DNA of 64,000 nt from Nostocales cyanobacterium Centralia_MAG_434 (GTDB taxonomy: Bacteria > Cyanobacteriota > Cyanobacteriia > Cyanobacteriales > Nostocaceae): NCBI GenBank assembly GCA_021324415.1, contig JAJPJF010000467.1:1-64000 (forward strand), given 5' to 3'. The notes beneath the pieces were generated by a model that was not told the DNA's origin, searched no databases, and was given only the letters and a program-made list of their open reading frames with translations. Shown here one piece after another: positions 17,532 through 26,525 of the stretch (its first letter is position 1; each line of letters starts with the position of its first letter). Position numbers and translations under genes: made by a program.

Positions 17532-18725
17532 ATGAAAATTGCTGTGATTGGTGCAAAAGGTCTTCCTCCCAAACAGGGCGGTATAGAGCATTACTGTGCA
17601 GAAGTCTATCCCCGCATGGTAGCTCAAGGTAACAGTGTAGATTTATTTGCCCGCTGTTCCTACACTGACTGTTCTTGGTTGAAGCGTTATGATTTTCAAG
17701 GAGTTCAAGTGATCTCCTTACCAGGCTTGAATATGAGAGGAGCAGACGCCTTGATGACTTCAGGACTGGGAGCAATCTTAACCCTTGCTAAGAAATACGA
17801 TATTGTTCATTTCCATGCTCTGGGACCATCGTTATTCACTTGCTTACCCAGAATAATCTCCTCCACAGGAGGAGTCGTTGTGACTTGTCAAGGATTGGAC
17901 TGGCAACGTGCAAAGTGGGGCAATTTTTCCACCCGCTTAATTCAGATGGGTGAGAAAGCAGCAGTACGCTTCGCTCACAGCATCATAGTTGTATCTGATG
18001 CACTCCAAACGTACTTCTGGCAAACTTACGGGAGAAAAACCGTTTATATTCCCAATGCACCAGCCAGCTATGGGGAGTCAGATCCCCATTTTGGCTATGG
18101 AAATCAGCTAGGTCTTAAGCAAGGGCGTTACATTCTGTTTTTAGGTAGACTTGTCCCGGAAAAGCGTCCTGATTTGCTAGTTGAAGCTTTTTGTAAGCTT
18201 AAACCCATTGGATGGAAACTTGTTTTGGCGGGTGGTGTGAGTGATACAAAATCCTTCAGTGCCAAACTCTTAGAAAAAGTTGCCAAAAATCGAGATATCG
18301 TATTTGCCGGCGAATTACAGGGACGACGCCTTTGGGAAATTGTGCGGGGAGCAGGATTGTTTGTTCTTCCTTCTGATTTGGAGGGACTACCTCTGGCCAT
18401 GCTAGAAGCAATGCAAGAAGGTATACCTGTGCTGGCAAGCAACATTCCACCCCACCAGCAATTGGTGAATGGAGGGAGAGGAATGCTCTTTGAAGAAGGC
18501 AACTTAGAATCTCTTGTTAGTTCCCTCAATTGGGCAATTCATCATCCCCAAGAACTAGCAGTCATGGCTCAAAATGCACGTAAGTCTGTCGAGCTTAACT
18601 ATAGCTGGGATCACATCACTTCAGAAACTTTGAAACTATACACGACACTTTTGAACTCGCCTAAGCCAGTTCGGCTCTGTGAGTCTAACGAGAATAGATT
18701 AGCTGGGGTGATTGGCAAAAAATAG
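17532..18725 (+). CDS. Family 4 glycosyltransferase
   Basis: A 397-residue GT-B enzyme. I place the start at the ATG at 17532 (MKIAVIGAKGLPPKQGGIEH); a frame open from 17448 would overlap the previous gene and add 28 residues with no family similarity. The N-terminal loop GLPPKQGGIEHYCAE resembles rhamnosyl- and galactosyl-transferases of capsule clusters. The donor domain has FLGRLVPEKRPDLLVEAF, LVLAGGVSDT and DLEGLPLAMLEAMQEGIPVLAS. It lies between another GT4 and the chain-length kinase gene, supporting a role in exopolysaccharide assembly. Confidence 0.87.
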   Translation: MKIAVIGAKGLPPKQGGIEHYCAEVYPRMVAQGNSVDLFARCSYTDCSWLKRYDFQGVQVISLPGLNMRGADALMTSGLGAILTLAKKYDIVHFHALGPSLFTCLPRIISSTGGVVVTCQGLDWQRAKWGNFSTRLIQMGEKAAVRFAHSIIVVSDALQTYFWQTYGRKTVYIPNAPASYGESDPHFGYGNQLGLKQGRYILFLGRLVPEKRPDLLVEAFCKLKPIGWKLVLAGGVSDTKSFSAKLLEKVAKNRDIVFAGELQGRRLWEIVRGAGLFVLPSDLEGLPLAMLEAMQEGIPVLASNIPPHQQLVNGGRGMLFEEGNLESLVSSLNWAIHHPQELAVMAQNARKSVELNYSWDHITSETLKLYTTLLNSPKPVRLCESNENRLAGVIGKK

Positions 18726-18783
18726 TGATCGTTCTTTGTCGTTAGTCATTGATTTTTTGTCCTGTGTTATTTGTTCTTGGTAA

Positions 18784-18822
18784 CTCATGACTAATGACTA
18801 ATGACCCATGACTCGTGACAAA
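18784..18822. repeat. Heptamer tandem repeat (ATGACTA-type)
   Basis: Period-7 units around ATGACTA, ATGACTA, ATGACCC, ATGACTC in the 126-base gap, ending 30 bases before the start of the tyrosine-kinase gene. Immediately upstream the gap is also repetitive (TTGTCC/TTGTTC steps). Confidence 0.8.
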
Positions 18823-18851
18823 GGACAAATGTTCTACAAGGGTATATCGTA

Positions 18852-21020
18852 ATGGACAAAGGCATTTCATACTTATTAGGAGTGTTGAAGCGACGAAGTT
18901 TGCCAGCTTTGGTTAGTTTCGCAGCTGTTATTGGTGGGGCGATCGCTTACCTGGAGATCACCCCACATCAGTATGAGTCATCAGCGCGATTGATGCTTGA
19001 TGATAAAAGTGTGAGCGTTTCTGACTTAGGTCGTAACCTCACCCAACTGCCTTCAGGTGTACCTGGTGGTCCGAATCCTCTGGCTGACGAAGCAGAATTG
19101 ATCAAGTCCAACAGTGTTCTGAAAGTAGCTCTTACGAACATTGCTCCTCATCTTAATGGGAATTCACCTCAAAGTAAGCCAACAGTTGAAGACCTCAGTA
19201 AAGGTCTAAAAGTGAAAATTGTTCCAGCTACTAACATTCTCGAACTGAGCTATCAAAGTAAAGACCCAAGACTTGCGGCTCAGGTACCTAATGCCATTGC
19301 TCAAGCAGTCGTTGATGAAAGTCAAGCATCAATCCGCCGAGAAGCTGCTAACGTACGGAAATTTTTGGAAACAGAAGCATTGCCCGAGGCGCGCAAGCGA
19401 CTAGAAGCCACAGAAGCTGCTGAGAGTAAATATAGACATACAAGCGGTATTGTTTCTTTTGATCAACAAACTAATAGTTTGGTGAATAGCCTGGCTTCAG
19501 TGGCAGATCAAGAGCGTGCTCTGTCTGCACAACTTAAAGAGGTACAAGCGCGAGATGCATCTTTGCGGCAAGTGACCGACGCCAAAGCAATCAACAGTGC
19601 CTACGCAACTGTACGTGGTGGTCAAGATGCACAACTTAAAGAGTTACGAGATAAATACACAGAAGCCGAAACAAAGCTAATTGAAGCTCGTACACACTTT
19701 ACAGAAGACCATCCCGTTGTTCAAGGTTTGGTTGCTCAAAGAGACGCTCTCCACAAGTTATACGTTGAGCAACTGAGCCGTGTTTCACCAAATGGCAATC
19801 AATCGATTGCTCCTAACACTGTTGCAGGCGACCAGATTAGCCAGGATCTGAACTCCAAACTGATTCTCAATGAGGTTGAGCGCAAGGCTATTGAAAAGAA
19901 ACTGAATGTTGTACAAGCTGAGCGAGCCAACCTCCAAACTAAACTGGCACAACTGCCACTCAAGCAGCAGCCACTGACTGAATTGTCCCGTAAACGCCAA
20001 GAGGCAGCTGACAGTGTTAAGTTGCTACAAAGCAAATATGAGGAAGCCCGGATTGCTGAAGCCCAGCAAATTGGTAATGTGCAAATGATAGAGCAAGCAC
20101 AAATACCAACGACACCCACGTCGCCGAAGAAAAAAGCTGTACTGGCGATCGCGATTGCCTTTGGGACTGTCTTAGCTACTGGTGTTGTGCTGCTTTTGGA
20201 AGTCTTAGACAATACCCTGCATGATGCTTCAGAAGCAGAGGAACTTCTAAAACTGCCATTGTTGGGAGTCTTGCCTCGCCTACCTGCCAAAACGTTATTT
20301 CTTGGTCAGTCTCAACGGTTTTTAGACAATGTTGGCTTGGTTGAACCATACCGTATGCTCTTCAAAACTCTAGAGTTTAGAGGTCCAGAGCAGTTGCGGC
20401 TAGTTGTTGTTAGTAGCACCATTTCTGGCGAAGGTAAATCGGTAGTAGCCTCACACTTAGCTGCTGTTGCTGCTATGTTGTCTTGGCGAACATTGATTAT
20501 TGATGCTGATTTGCGAAGACCTGTCCAGCACACTCTGTTCAATTTGCCGCCACAGCCAGGAGTCACAGATGTGATTGATAAAGATCTATCCCTGCTGGAT
20601 GCAGTGCAGCCAACAGATATTGAGAACCTGGATGTATTGACCTGTGGAGAACTGCACAGCCGTCCTTCACAGCTGCTGGAGTCGGTTGCGATGAAGGCTC
20701 TTATGGAAGAAGCATCTCAAGAATATGATCTAGTTATTATAGATACTCCACCACTCAGTGCTTGTGCTGATGCTGCAAGCTTGAGCCGCCATAGCGATGG
20801 AATTGTGTTGGTGACACGTCCCAGTTTCACCCTTAAGGAAGCTCTTTCAAAGACTGTAGCGGAATTAACACAAAATAGAATACCTGTTTTAGGTGTAGTG
20901 GTGAATGGAATGACTGATTCTATAGAAAAGCATTACCGCCATCCGCTTAAGGGTTATCAACCCGCAAAGCGTTTGACTAGTTTTGGGACGCAGCGGAAAA
21001 AACCCTTCAGACGAAATTAG
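18852..21020 (+). CDS. Wzc-like polysaccharide co-polymerase and BY-kinase
   Basis: A 722-residue inner-membrane protein. It has an N-terminal Wzz/chain-length domain with a first membrane helix at about 15-35, a long periplasmic coiled-coil region (about 160-400), and a second membrane helix at about 425-445 (AVLAIAIAFGTVLATGVVLLL). A cytoplasmic tyrosine-kinase domain follows: Walker A GEGKS 526-530, Walker A' LIIDADLRRP 548-557, Walker B LVIID 627-631. It would control polymer length and export. The C-terminal tail after the kinase has only two tyrosines (KHYRH and KGYQP), fewer than the usual cluster. It is upstream of the Wzy-like gene by 15 bases. Confidence 0.93.
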   Translation: MDKGISYLLGVLKRRSLPALVSFAAVIGGAIAYLEITPHQYESSARLMLDDKSVSVSDLGRNLTQLPSGVPGGPNPLADEAELIKSNSVLKVALTNIAPHLNGNSPQSKPTVEDLSKGLKVKIVPATNILELSYQSKDPRLAAQVPNAIAQAVVDESQASIRREAANVRKFLETEALPEARKRLEATEAAESKYRHTSGIVSFDQQTNSLVNSLASVADQERALSAQLKEVQARDASLRQVTDAKAINSAYATVRGGQDAQLKELRDKYTEAETKLIEARTHFTEDHPVVQGLVAQRDALHKLYVEQLSRVSPNGNQSIAPNTVAGDQISQDLNSKLILNEVERKAIEKKLNVVQAERANLQTKLAQLPLKQQPLTELSRKRQEAADSVKLLQSKYEEARIAEAQQIGNVQMIEQAQIPTTPTSPKKKAVLAIAIAFGTVLATGVVLLLEVLDNTLHDASEAEELLKLPLLGVLPRLPAKTLFLGQSQRFLDNVGLVEPYRMLFKTLEFRGPEQLRLVVVSSTISGEGKSVVASHLAAVAAMLSWRTLIIDADLRRPVQHTLFNLPPQPGVTDVIDKDLSLLDAVQPTDIENLDVLTCGELHSRPSQLLESVAMKALMEEASQEYDLVIIDTPPLSACADAASLSRHSDGIVLVTRPSFTLKEALSKTVAELTQNRIPVLGVVVNGMTDSIEKHYRHPLKGYQPAKRLTSFGTQRKKPFRRN

Positions 21021-21035
21021 AATGAGGTAAAGATC

Positions 21036-22484
21036 TTGATTCATCAACCCTCTAGTCATTCCTCGCGCCTAGCTCTAGTAGTTGGGTTAATAGCTATTGG
21101 AATTGGTACAGTTGCAGGGTTCATAGCAGGTGTTCAGCCCCGTTACCTATTATTAGCTCTAGTTGCGGTGCCAATATGCGTCTACTTTATCACTCGTTTT
21201 GAGCAAGCTATACTAGGTCTACTCATCATACGTACTTGTCTCGATCCATTCTCTGGTCAACAAATACCTGCTGCATACGCTGTGGGTATGGATGCTTTAA
21301 CCCTGCTTTATGTGCTCGTTATGCTGTTGCGCGGTCGCCGAGTTCAAACCGATGGTTTTTGGTGGTTCTTTGCAGGCTGGGTAATGCTACAGGGTTTATG
21401 GGTGATACTTATACCGCTTGGAGGGGTAGGACTACATTGGTTTTTACCAGAAAGTATCCGTGAGTGGATGCGTCTATTTAGCTGGCTGATGGTCTATTTG
21501 CTGGTGATGCAGCTTAAGGATCGAATCCCTCCTGAAAAGATGATCTTGACGTTATTCTTAGCGCTTGTCATTCCGGTTACAGTCGCACTCATGCAGATGT
21601 TTGTACCTTTTTTGCTACCTTCGTTTTTGGTGGATGGTAGCGGAGGTGAACTTGGTGGAATGCCTGTCGAAGGACCATCCCGCATTAAGGGTACTATTGG
21701 TCATCCGAATGGCTTTGCAACTCTGTTGTTGATGTTTATTGCTTTGACATGCTGGCAACTTGGTCACGCTAGGTATCGTCAACTATGGATAGCAATACTT
21801 GGTCTACTTGCGTGTTGTTTTGTCAGTACCAAAGCCCTCACAGGCTTGACTATGCTTGCAACTTTTGTTTTCGTTTTGGTTGTCCCAAAATTGAGCTTAC
21901 TTAACCTGATTGGTGGAGCAATCTTTTTTGCTCTGATCATAGGTCTATTTGCGAATTCAGACTTTGGAAGACAACGCCTTGATTCTCTAGCTAACACACC
22001 ATTACTGAATCCCCAAATAGATATATCACGGGCAATTTTGATGTCAAATGGAGATAACAATAGCTTTAACTGGCGGCTTGCGCAATGGAATTTACTCATG
22101 AACTATGTTTTTCCGGAGTCTCCATTTTTTGGCTATGGCTTGGGGTTAAGTATTCAAGCAGCTGGTAATGGTTATCTTCCTCATAATGATTATGTCCGGG
22201 CTTTGATAGAAGGAGGAATTGTTGGTTTTGTCACTTATATTGGTTTTTTTGTTGCTATAGGTATACGTCTTATCCAGTTAATCCGCTCAGCACCTCCTAG
22301 AAGTGCACAACGTGATTTGTGTTTCATCTTGTTAGCTGTGATGTTTTCTATGTTGACAGGGATGCTGAGTGATAATATCTGGAGCCATACTACTTTGTTT
22401 TTCTACTTCTTTACCGTGTTGGCGATCGCTGGCTGGAATTGGAACGAGATGCCATCTACAAACACTAAGGGAAGCTATTCATGA
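21036..22484 (+). CDS. O-antigen ligase/polymerase-family membrane protein (Wzy-like)
   Basis: A 482-residue integral membrane protein with about ten to twelve hydrophobic segments. It starts at a TTG (21036) preceded by GAGG at 21024-21027. The large periplasmic loop before the last segments carries the family feature W(R)LAQWNLL and a downstream PHNDYVRALIEGGIVG segment, the conserved HN.Y...GG pattern of Wzy/WaaL proteins. It would polymerise repeat units on the periplasmic face of the membrane. It follows the Wzc-like gene closely and overlaps the next gene by 4 bases (ATGA), showing translational coupling. Wzy and ligase activities cannot be separated by sequence. Confidence 0.87.
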   Translation: MIHQPSSHSSRLALVVGLIAIGIGTVAGFIAGVQPRYLLLALVAVPICVYFITRFEQAILGLLIIRTCLDPFSGQQIPAAYAVGMDALTLLYVLVMLLRGRRVQTDGFWWFFAGWVMLQGLWVILIPLGGVGLHWFLPESIREWMRLFSWLMVYLLVMQLKDRIPPEKMILTLFLALVIPVTVALMQMFVPFLLPSFLVDGSGGELGGMPVEGPSRIKGTIGHPNGFATLLLMFIALTCWQLGHARYRQLWIAILGLLACCFVSTKALTGLTMLATFVFVLVVPKLSLLNLIGGAIFFALIIGLFANSDFGRQRLDSLANTPLLNPQIDISRAILMSNGDNNSFNWRLAQWNLLMNYVFPESPFFGYGLGLSIQAAGNGYLPHNDYVRALIEGGIVGFVTYIGFFVAIGIRLIQLIRSAPPRSAQRDLCFILLAVMFSMLTGMLSDNIWSHTTLFFYFFTVLAIAGWNWNEMPSTNTKGSYS

Positions 22485-23473
22485 CAACGGAACTAAAAAC
22501 GAATAACACAATCAAATTAGCGGCAAGTACGCAAGAACAGCTTCGCTGTCCAGTTTGTATGTCTAATCTAGAATCAACTCACTCGCAATTTCAATGCACA
22601 AATTTTGATTGCCAAAGTTGTTTTCCTGTTATTGATGGTATTCCTATTTTAATCAATGAATCAGCTAGCATTTTCTCTATTAGCGATTTTCTGAATAACC
22701 AAAACAACACTCTTAAACCGAAGTCTCATTTAGAAAGATTGGTCGTAAATTTGATTCCTGGAATTATTACTAATCTTAAGGCAAAAACCAATTATAAAAA
22801 ATTTATAGAGTTGCTCTTGCAGCAGAATGAACATCCCAAAGTTTTGATAATTGGTGGTAGTGTAGTAGGCCAAGGTATGGATGAACTGCTTGCACACCCT
22901 ACACTCGAACTTATTGAGAGTGATGTTGCTTTTGGTAGTCGCATCTCAATTATATTTGACACACACACTATTCCCTTTGCCGATAGTTCTTTTGATGGAG
23001 TTATCATACAAGCTGTTCTTGAGCATGTTTTAGATCCCAATCATTGTGTAGGAGAAATTCATCGCGTGCTCAAACCAAATGGCTTAGTTTATTCAGAAAC
23101 TCCATTCATCCAACAAGTACACCTAGGAAAATATGATTTTACTCGCTTTACTCACTTAGGACATCGGCGTTTATTTAACAAATTTGAAGAAATTTCTAGT
23201 GGTGCAGTGTGTGGGCCTGGAATGGCATTAGCTTGGTCATATCAATACTTTCTTTTAAGCTTTGTTAAGTCCCCATTGTCTAGATTGTTGGTCAAGGCTT
23301 TTGCGAGAATAACATCATTTTGGTTAAAGTATTTTGATTATTACTTAATTGATCAGCCTGGTACCTTCGACTCGGCATCATCATTTTACTTTATGGGTAA
23401 AAAGAGTGAAAAAGTTCTTACAGACAGAGAATTATTAACTCTTTACAGAGGCACCCAGGGGAGTTCTTTTTGA
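22481..23473 (+). CDS. SAM-dependent methyltransferase with N-terminal zinc ribbon
   Basis: A 330-residue protein. Cysteines 23, 26, 39, 44 and 47 (LRCPVCMSN, QCTNFDCQSC) form a Trm112-like zinc ribbon. The Rossmann domain follows, with VLIIGGSVVGQGMDEL as motif I (about 120), AFADSSFDGVIIQAVLEH-like positions around 170-190 and HRVLKPNGLVYSETPF as the post-motif. Motif I lacks the usual DxGxG acidic start. Its position, overlapping the Wzy-like gene by 4 bases, suggests it methylates a sugar or a lipid-linked intermediate of the polymer; this is inference. Confidence 0.8.
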   Translation: MTTELKTNNTIKLAASTQEQLRCPVCMSNLESTHSQFQCTNFDCQSCFPVIDGIPILINESASIFSISDFLNNQNNTLKPKSHLERLVVNLIPGIITNLKAKTNYKKFIELLLQQNEHPKVLIIGGSVVGQGMDELLAHPTLELIESDVAFGSRISIIFDTHTIPFADSSFDGVIIQAVLEHVLDPNHCVGEIHRVLKPNGLVYSETPFIQQVHLGKYDFTRFTHLGHRRLFNKFEEISSGAVCGPGMALAWSYQYFLLSFVKSPLSRLLVKAFARITSFWLKYFDYYLIDQPGTFDSASSFYFMGKKSEKVLTDRELLTLYRGTQGSSF

Positions 23474-23513
23474 AGAAACCTAGCTGACTAGAATAAAGGA
23501 TGGATTAAGAAAA

Positions 23514-24047
23514 ATGACTAACTTTATTCGTCACCTATTACAAGATTGGGAAGCAAACCAAGAAGCCAATTCAAAGTCTCGGTTGATATTACTGATGTTT
23601 CGAACAGTAGGAATTCTTGGCAGATTGCCTGCGCCATTTTCTCTGTTCTCTAAATTTTTTCGCAGCTTTTATGCACTCATTGTAGAGTGGATATTAGGTG
23701 TTGAGTTACCTTGGGATACTAAGGTAGGAGCAAATCTTAAACTGCTTCATGGTGTTGGTTTGGTTGTCAATCACGAAACGATAATTGGGACAAATTGTAC
23801 CCTTAGGCATTGCACAACAATTGGCAATAAAAAACGTCCGGATGGCTCTTACACGGGTTCACCTAAAATAGGGAATTATGTAGATATAGGCTCTAATGTC
23901 GTCATTATAGGACCAATTACAGTTGGAGATCATGCTGTTATTGGAGCGGGTTCAGTTGTTGTGAAAGATGTTCCTGATGGGGCTGTTGTTGTAGGTAATC
24001 CGGCACGAGTTATTCGTATGAACAATAGTGTTTTAAATCAAAAATGA
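23514..24047 (+). CDS. Hexapeptide-repeat acetyltransferase (CysE/WcaB-like)
   Basis: A 177-residue left-handed beta-helix acyltransferase. Hexapeptide turns occupy about residues 70-160 (VGANLKLLHGVGLVVNHETI, then IGSNVVIIGPITVGDHAVIGAGS). The catalytic-type histidines are in LLHGVGLVVNHE, and the tail is AVVVGNPARVIR. It looks like a serine O-acetyltransferase but lacks the long N-terminal helical domain of CysE, and its place inside a glycosyltransferase cluster suggests O-acetylation of the polysaccharide. A hydrophobic segment at 40-58 may attach it to the membrane. Confidence 0.82.
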   Translation: MTNFIRHLLQDWEANQEANSKSRLILLMFRTVGILGRLPAPFSLFSKFFRSFYALIVEWILGVELPWDTKVGANLKLLHGVGLVVNHETIIGTNCTLRHCTTIGNKKRPDGSYTGSPKIGNYVDIGSNVVIIGPITVGDHAVIGAGSVVVKDVPDGAVVVGNPARVIRMNNSVLNQK

Positions 24048-24070
24048 AATAAATCCTGAAAATTAAAAAT

Positions 24071-25051
24071 ATGGTAAAAGTTTCCGTCATTATTCCAGCA
24101 TTCAACTCAATGAAGTATCTTCCAGACACTCTGGAAAGTGTTTTGCAGCAAACTTTTACTGACTTTGAAGTCCTGATTATTAATGATGGTAGTTCCGATA
24201 ATATTGTGCAATGGGCTTCTGGGCTAGTAGACTCGCGTGTAAAATTGATTTCGCAAGAAAATCAGGGTTTATCTGGAGCTCGTAATACAGGTATTTCTCA
24301 TGCTCAAGCAGATTACATAGCATTTGTGGATGCTGATGATCTTTGGGAAGCAACAAAATTAGAAAAGCAAGTCCGTTGCCTTGATGATCATCCAAAAGTT
24401 GGTCTGGTACATACTTGGATGGCTTTAGTCGATGAAAGGGGCAAACCGACTGGTCGAGTGTTGGAGTCTTATTTAGAAGGAGACGTATGGGAACAAATTG
24501 TTCAATGGAATAGAATTGCTTGTCCTTCTGTGATGGTTCGTCGTTGCTGTTTCGACACAATGGGTGGATTTGACCGAAATTTACGCTCAATTGAAGACTG
24601 GGATATGTGGATTCGCATCGCAACTATCTATCCTTTTGCTGTGATCAAAGAACCTCTAGCTTATTATCGGCAAGTTCCTAACAGTATGTCTAAAAACTGT
24701 CAAGTGATGGAACAAGCTTTTCACCAAGTGATTGAAAAAACATTTCAGTCAGTAGCAACAGAGTTACTTTACTTGAAGAATCGCAGCTACAGTTATGCAA
24801 ATCTCTGTTTGGCTTGGAAAGCTTTGCAAACTATAAATAGAGACTATAAGCTGGCTATTCATTATCGTGACTTAGCCATTTTTTATAACCCTCAGCTACG
24901 CTACTCTCGCGAATATATCCGCCTAAGTTTAGCGATCACGGCGCTGCAGTTTTTTGGAAATCATAGTTATAGCAGAGTATTAGAGCTAACTTATGCATTG
25001 CGACGACGCATAACCAATTTTAAACAATTTCATTTGATTCGTGGTCGCTAA
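24071..25051 (+). CDS. Family 2 glycosyltransferase (twin A)
   Basis: A 326-residue GT-A enzyme starting MVKVSVIIPAFNSMKYLPDT. The DXD-type metal site is DADD at 87-90 (AFVDADDLW), and GLSGARNTGI at 67-76 is the typical GT2 segment. It is strikingly similar along most of its length to the gene at 26522-27490, from the N-terminus through VRCLDDHP and the C-terminal helices. The two are paralogues flanking one GT4 gene. Donor and acceptor are unknown. Confidence 0.87.
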   Translation: MVKVSVIIPAFNSMKYLPDTLESVLQQTFTDFEVLIINDGSSDNIVQWASGLVDSRVKLISQENQGLSGARNTGISHAQADYIAFVDADDLWEATKLEKQVRCLDDHPKVGLVHTWMALVDERGKPTGRVLESYLEGDVWEQIVQWNRIACPSVMVRRCCFDTMGGFDRNLRSIEDWDMWIRIATIYPFAVIKEPLAYYRQVPNSMSKNCQVMEQAFHQVIEKTFQSVATELLYLKNRSYSYANLCLAWKALQTINRDYKLAIHYRDLAIFYNPQLRYSREYIRLSLAITALQFFGNHSYSRVLELTYALRRRITNFKQFHLIRGR

Positions 25052-25127
25052 AGTGATAAAAAATTTACTCGTTCTGTGTAAATCAGACTGCTGATTATTT
25101 GTATCTCTTAACTTAATTAAATATTGT

Positions 25128-26525
25128 GTGACCCTGACAACTATGCTGGACTATAAAAGCCCCGAGAGGCTAGTCAATACTGATAAACCACAACCAGTGA
25201 TCGCATTAGTGCATTGTATAGACCTGATTGACGATTTTTTAGAGCACATTAATATTTCATTCGAGACTTTCTGTAATGAATTTATTGGTAGTTGGATGTT
25301 TGGTTACATCAATGCTTTGAAGCAAGTTGGTGTTAAGACAGTGTTATTCTGCATTTCTGCCCATTTTACTGAGCCTTCACGCTTTATCCACGCACCAACT
25401 GGGACAACAATTTGCGTTTTACCTGCATCTAAAAGCTATCTTGCCTACCGCGCTATTCGACAAAAGGCACTTAGTCTTTACGGCGCGCGTGAGGGAAAAA
25501 CGTTCAAAGACATTCCAGACTCCAATGTGAGCCGTCGTTCTCTGCTAACCAAGTTGAAAAATCTTGCTCAAAGTGTGGGGACTTACCTATCTACACCACT
25601 GGGGTTACTTGCTCGCGAAATCCGCCGTGAAGGTTGCCAGGCTATTTTATGCCAAGAATATGAGTATGCTCGCTTTGACGCTTGTGTGCTTTTGGGTCAA
25701 TTGACAGGTCTGCCAGTGTTTGCTACTTTCCAAGGCGCAGACCAAACACATAGCTTTCTCGAATATCCCCTGCGTCAATTGGCATTTCAAAGATGCACAG
25801 GTGTAATTATCTCTACTCAAAAAGAAATTGAGCGGGTTCGTAGTCGCTATCAAGTTCCATCCGCCAAGATAGCTCATATTTTCGATCCCATGGATACAGT
25901 GACATGGAGTCCTGTAGACCGCAGCCAAGCACGTGCGGAGATTGGCATTCCTCTCGATGCTAGGGTAGTGGTTTGTCATGGACGCATTGATTTTCATCGT
26001 AAAGGGCTAGATATTCTTGTATCGGCTTGGGTTCAAATCTGTCGCGATCGCCCAGACCAAGACCTACGATTGTTACTTGTAGGGACAGGTCCTGATGCTG
26101 AAAAACTCCGCGAATGCATTGCAAAGATACCCCTGCAGGGTGTCATGTGGCGAGATGAGTTTGTAAATGATCGTGCTGTGCTTCGGCGCTATTTGTCAGC
26201 TGCTGACGTTTATACTCTTTCCTCTCGACAAGAAGGCTTTCCCATCGCACCACTTGAAGCCATGGCTTGCGGTTTACCCGTAGTAGCCACTGATGCTCCA
26301 GGTGTACCAGATATTCTTGAAGGAGGTGAGGTTTCTGGTGGACTTGTTGTACCACGAGAAGATGTTACAGCACTTGCTACAGCACTGGGTCGTGTTTTGG
26401 ATGATGACGCTTGGCGGCTTGAGTTGGGTAAACGTGCTCGTCATCGCATAGAAGATCACTTCTCACCTAAGGCGATCGGCAAGCAATTACGAGAATTTAT
26501 GTTCAAAAATGTACCACAAGTATGA
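25128..26525 (+). CDS. Family 4 glycosyltransferase
   Basis: A 465-residue GT-B enzyme. The start is a GTG at 25128; an ATG at 25143 is an alternative and neither has a clear ribosome site. The N-terminal domain is longer than in its cluster neighbours. The donor domain shows VVCHGRIDFHRKGLDILVSA, LLLVGTGPDAEKLRE and the GT4 signature SSRQEGFPIAPLEAMACGLPVVATDAPGV. It overlaps the following GT2 by 4 bases (ATGA), so the two are translationally coupled. Confidence 0.85.
   Translation: MTLTTMLDYKSPERLVNTDKPQPVIALVHCIDLIDDFLEHINISFETFCNEFIGSWMFGYINALKQVGVKTVLFCISAHFTEPSRFIHAPTGTTICVLPASKSYLAYRAIRQKALSLYGAREGKTFKDIPDSNVSRRSLLTKLKNLAQSVGTYLSTPLGLLAREIRREGCQAILCQEYEYARFDACVLLGQLTGLPVFATFQGADQTHSFLEYPLRQLAFQRCTGVIISTQKEIERVRSRYQVPSAKIAHIFDPMDTVTWSPVDRSQARAEIGIPLDARVVVCHGRIDFHRKGLDILVSAWVQICRDRPDQDLRLLLVGTGPDAEKLRECIAKIPLQGVMWRDEFVNDRAVLRRYLSAADVYTLSSRQEGFPIAPLEAMACGLPVVATDAPGVPDILEGGEVSGGLVVPREDVTALATALGRVLDDDAWRLELGKRARHRIEDHFSPKAIGKQLREFMFKNVPQV

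Noticed and set aside
23514-24047. Assignment as serine acetyltransferase CysE linked to cysK
   Set aside because: It lacks the CysE N-terminal domain and lies inside the polysaccharide cluster 19 kb from cysK.
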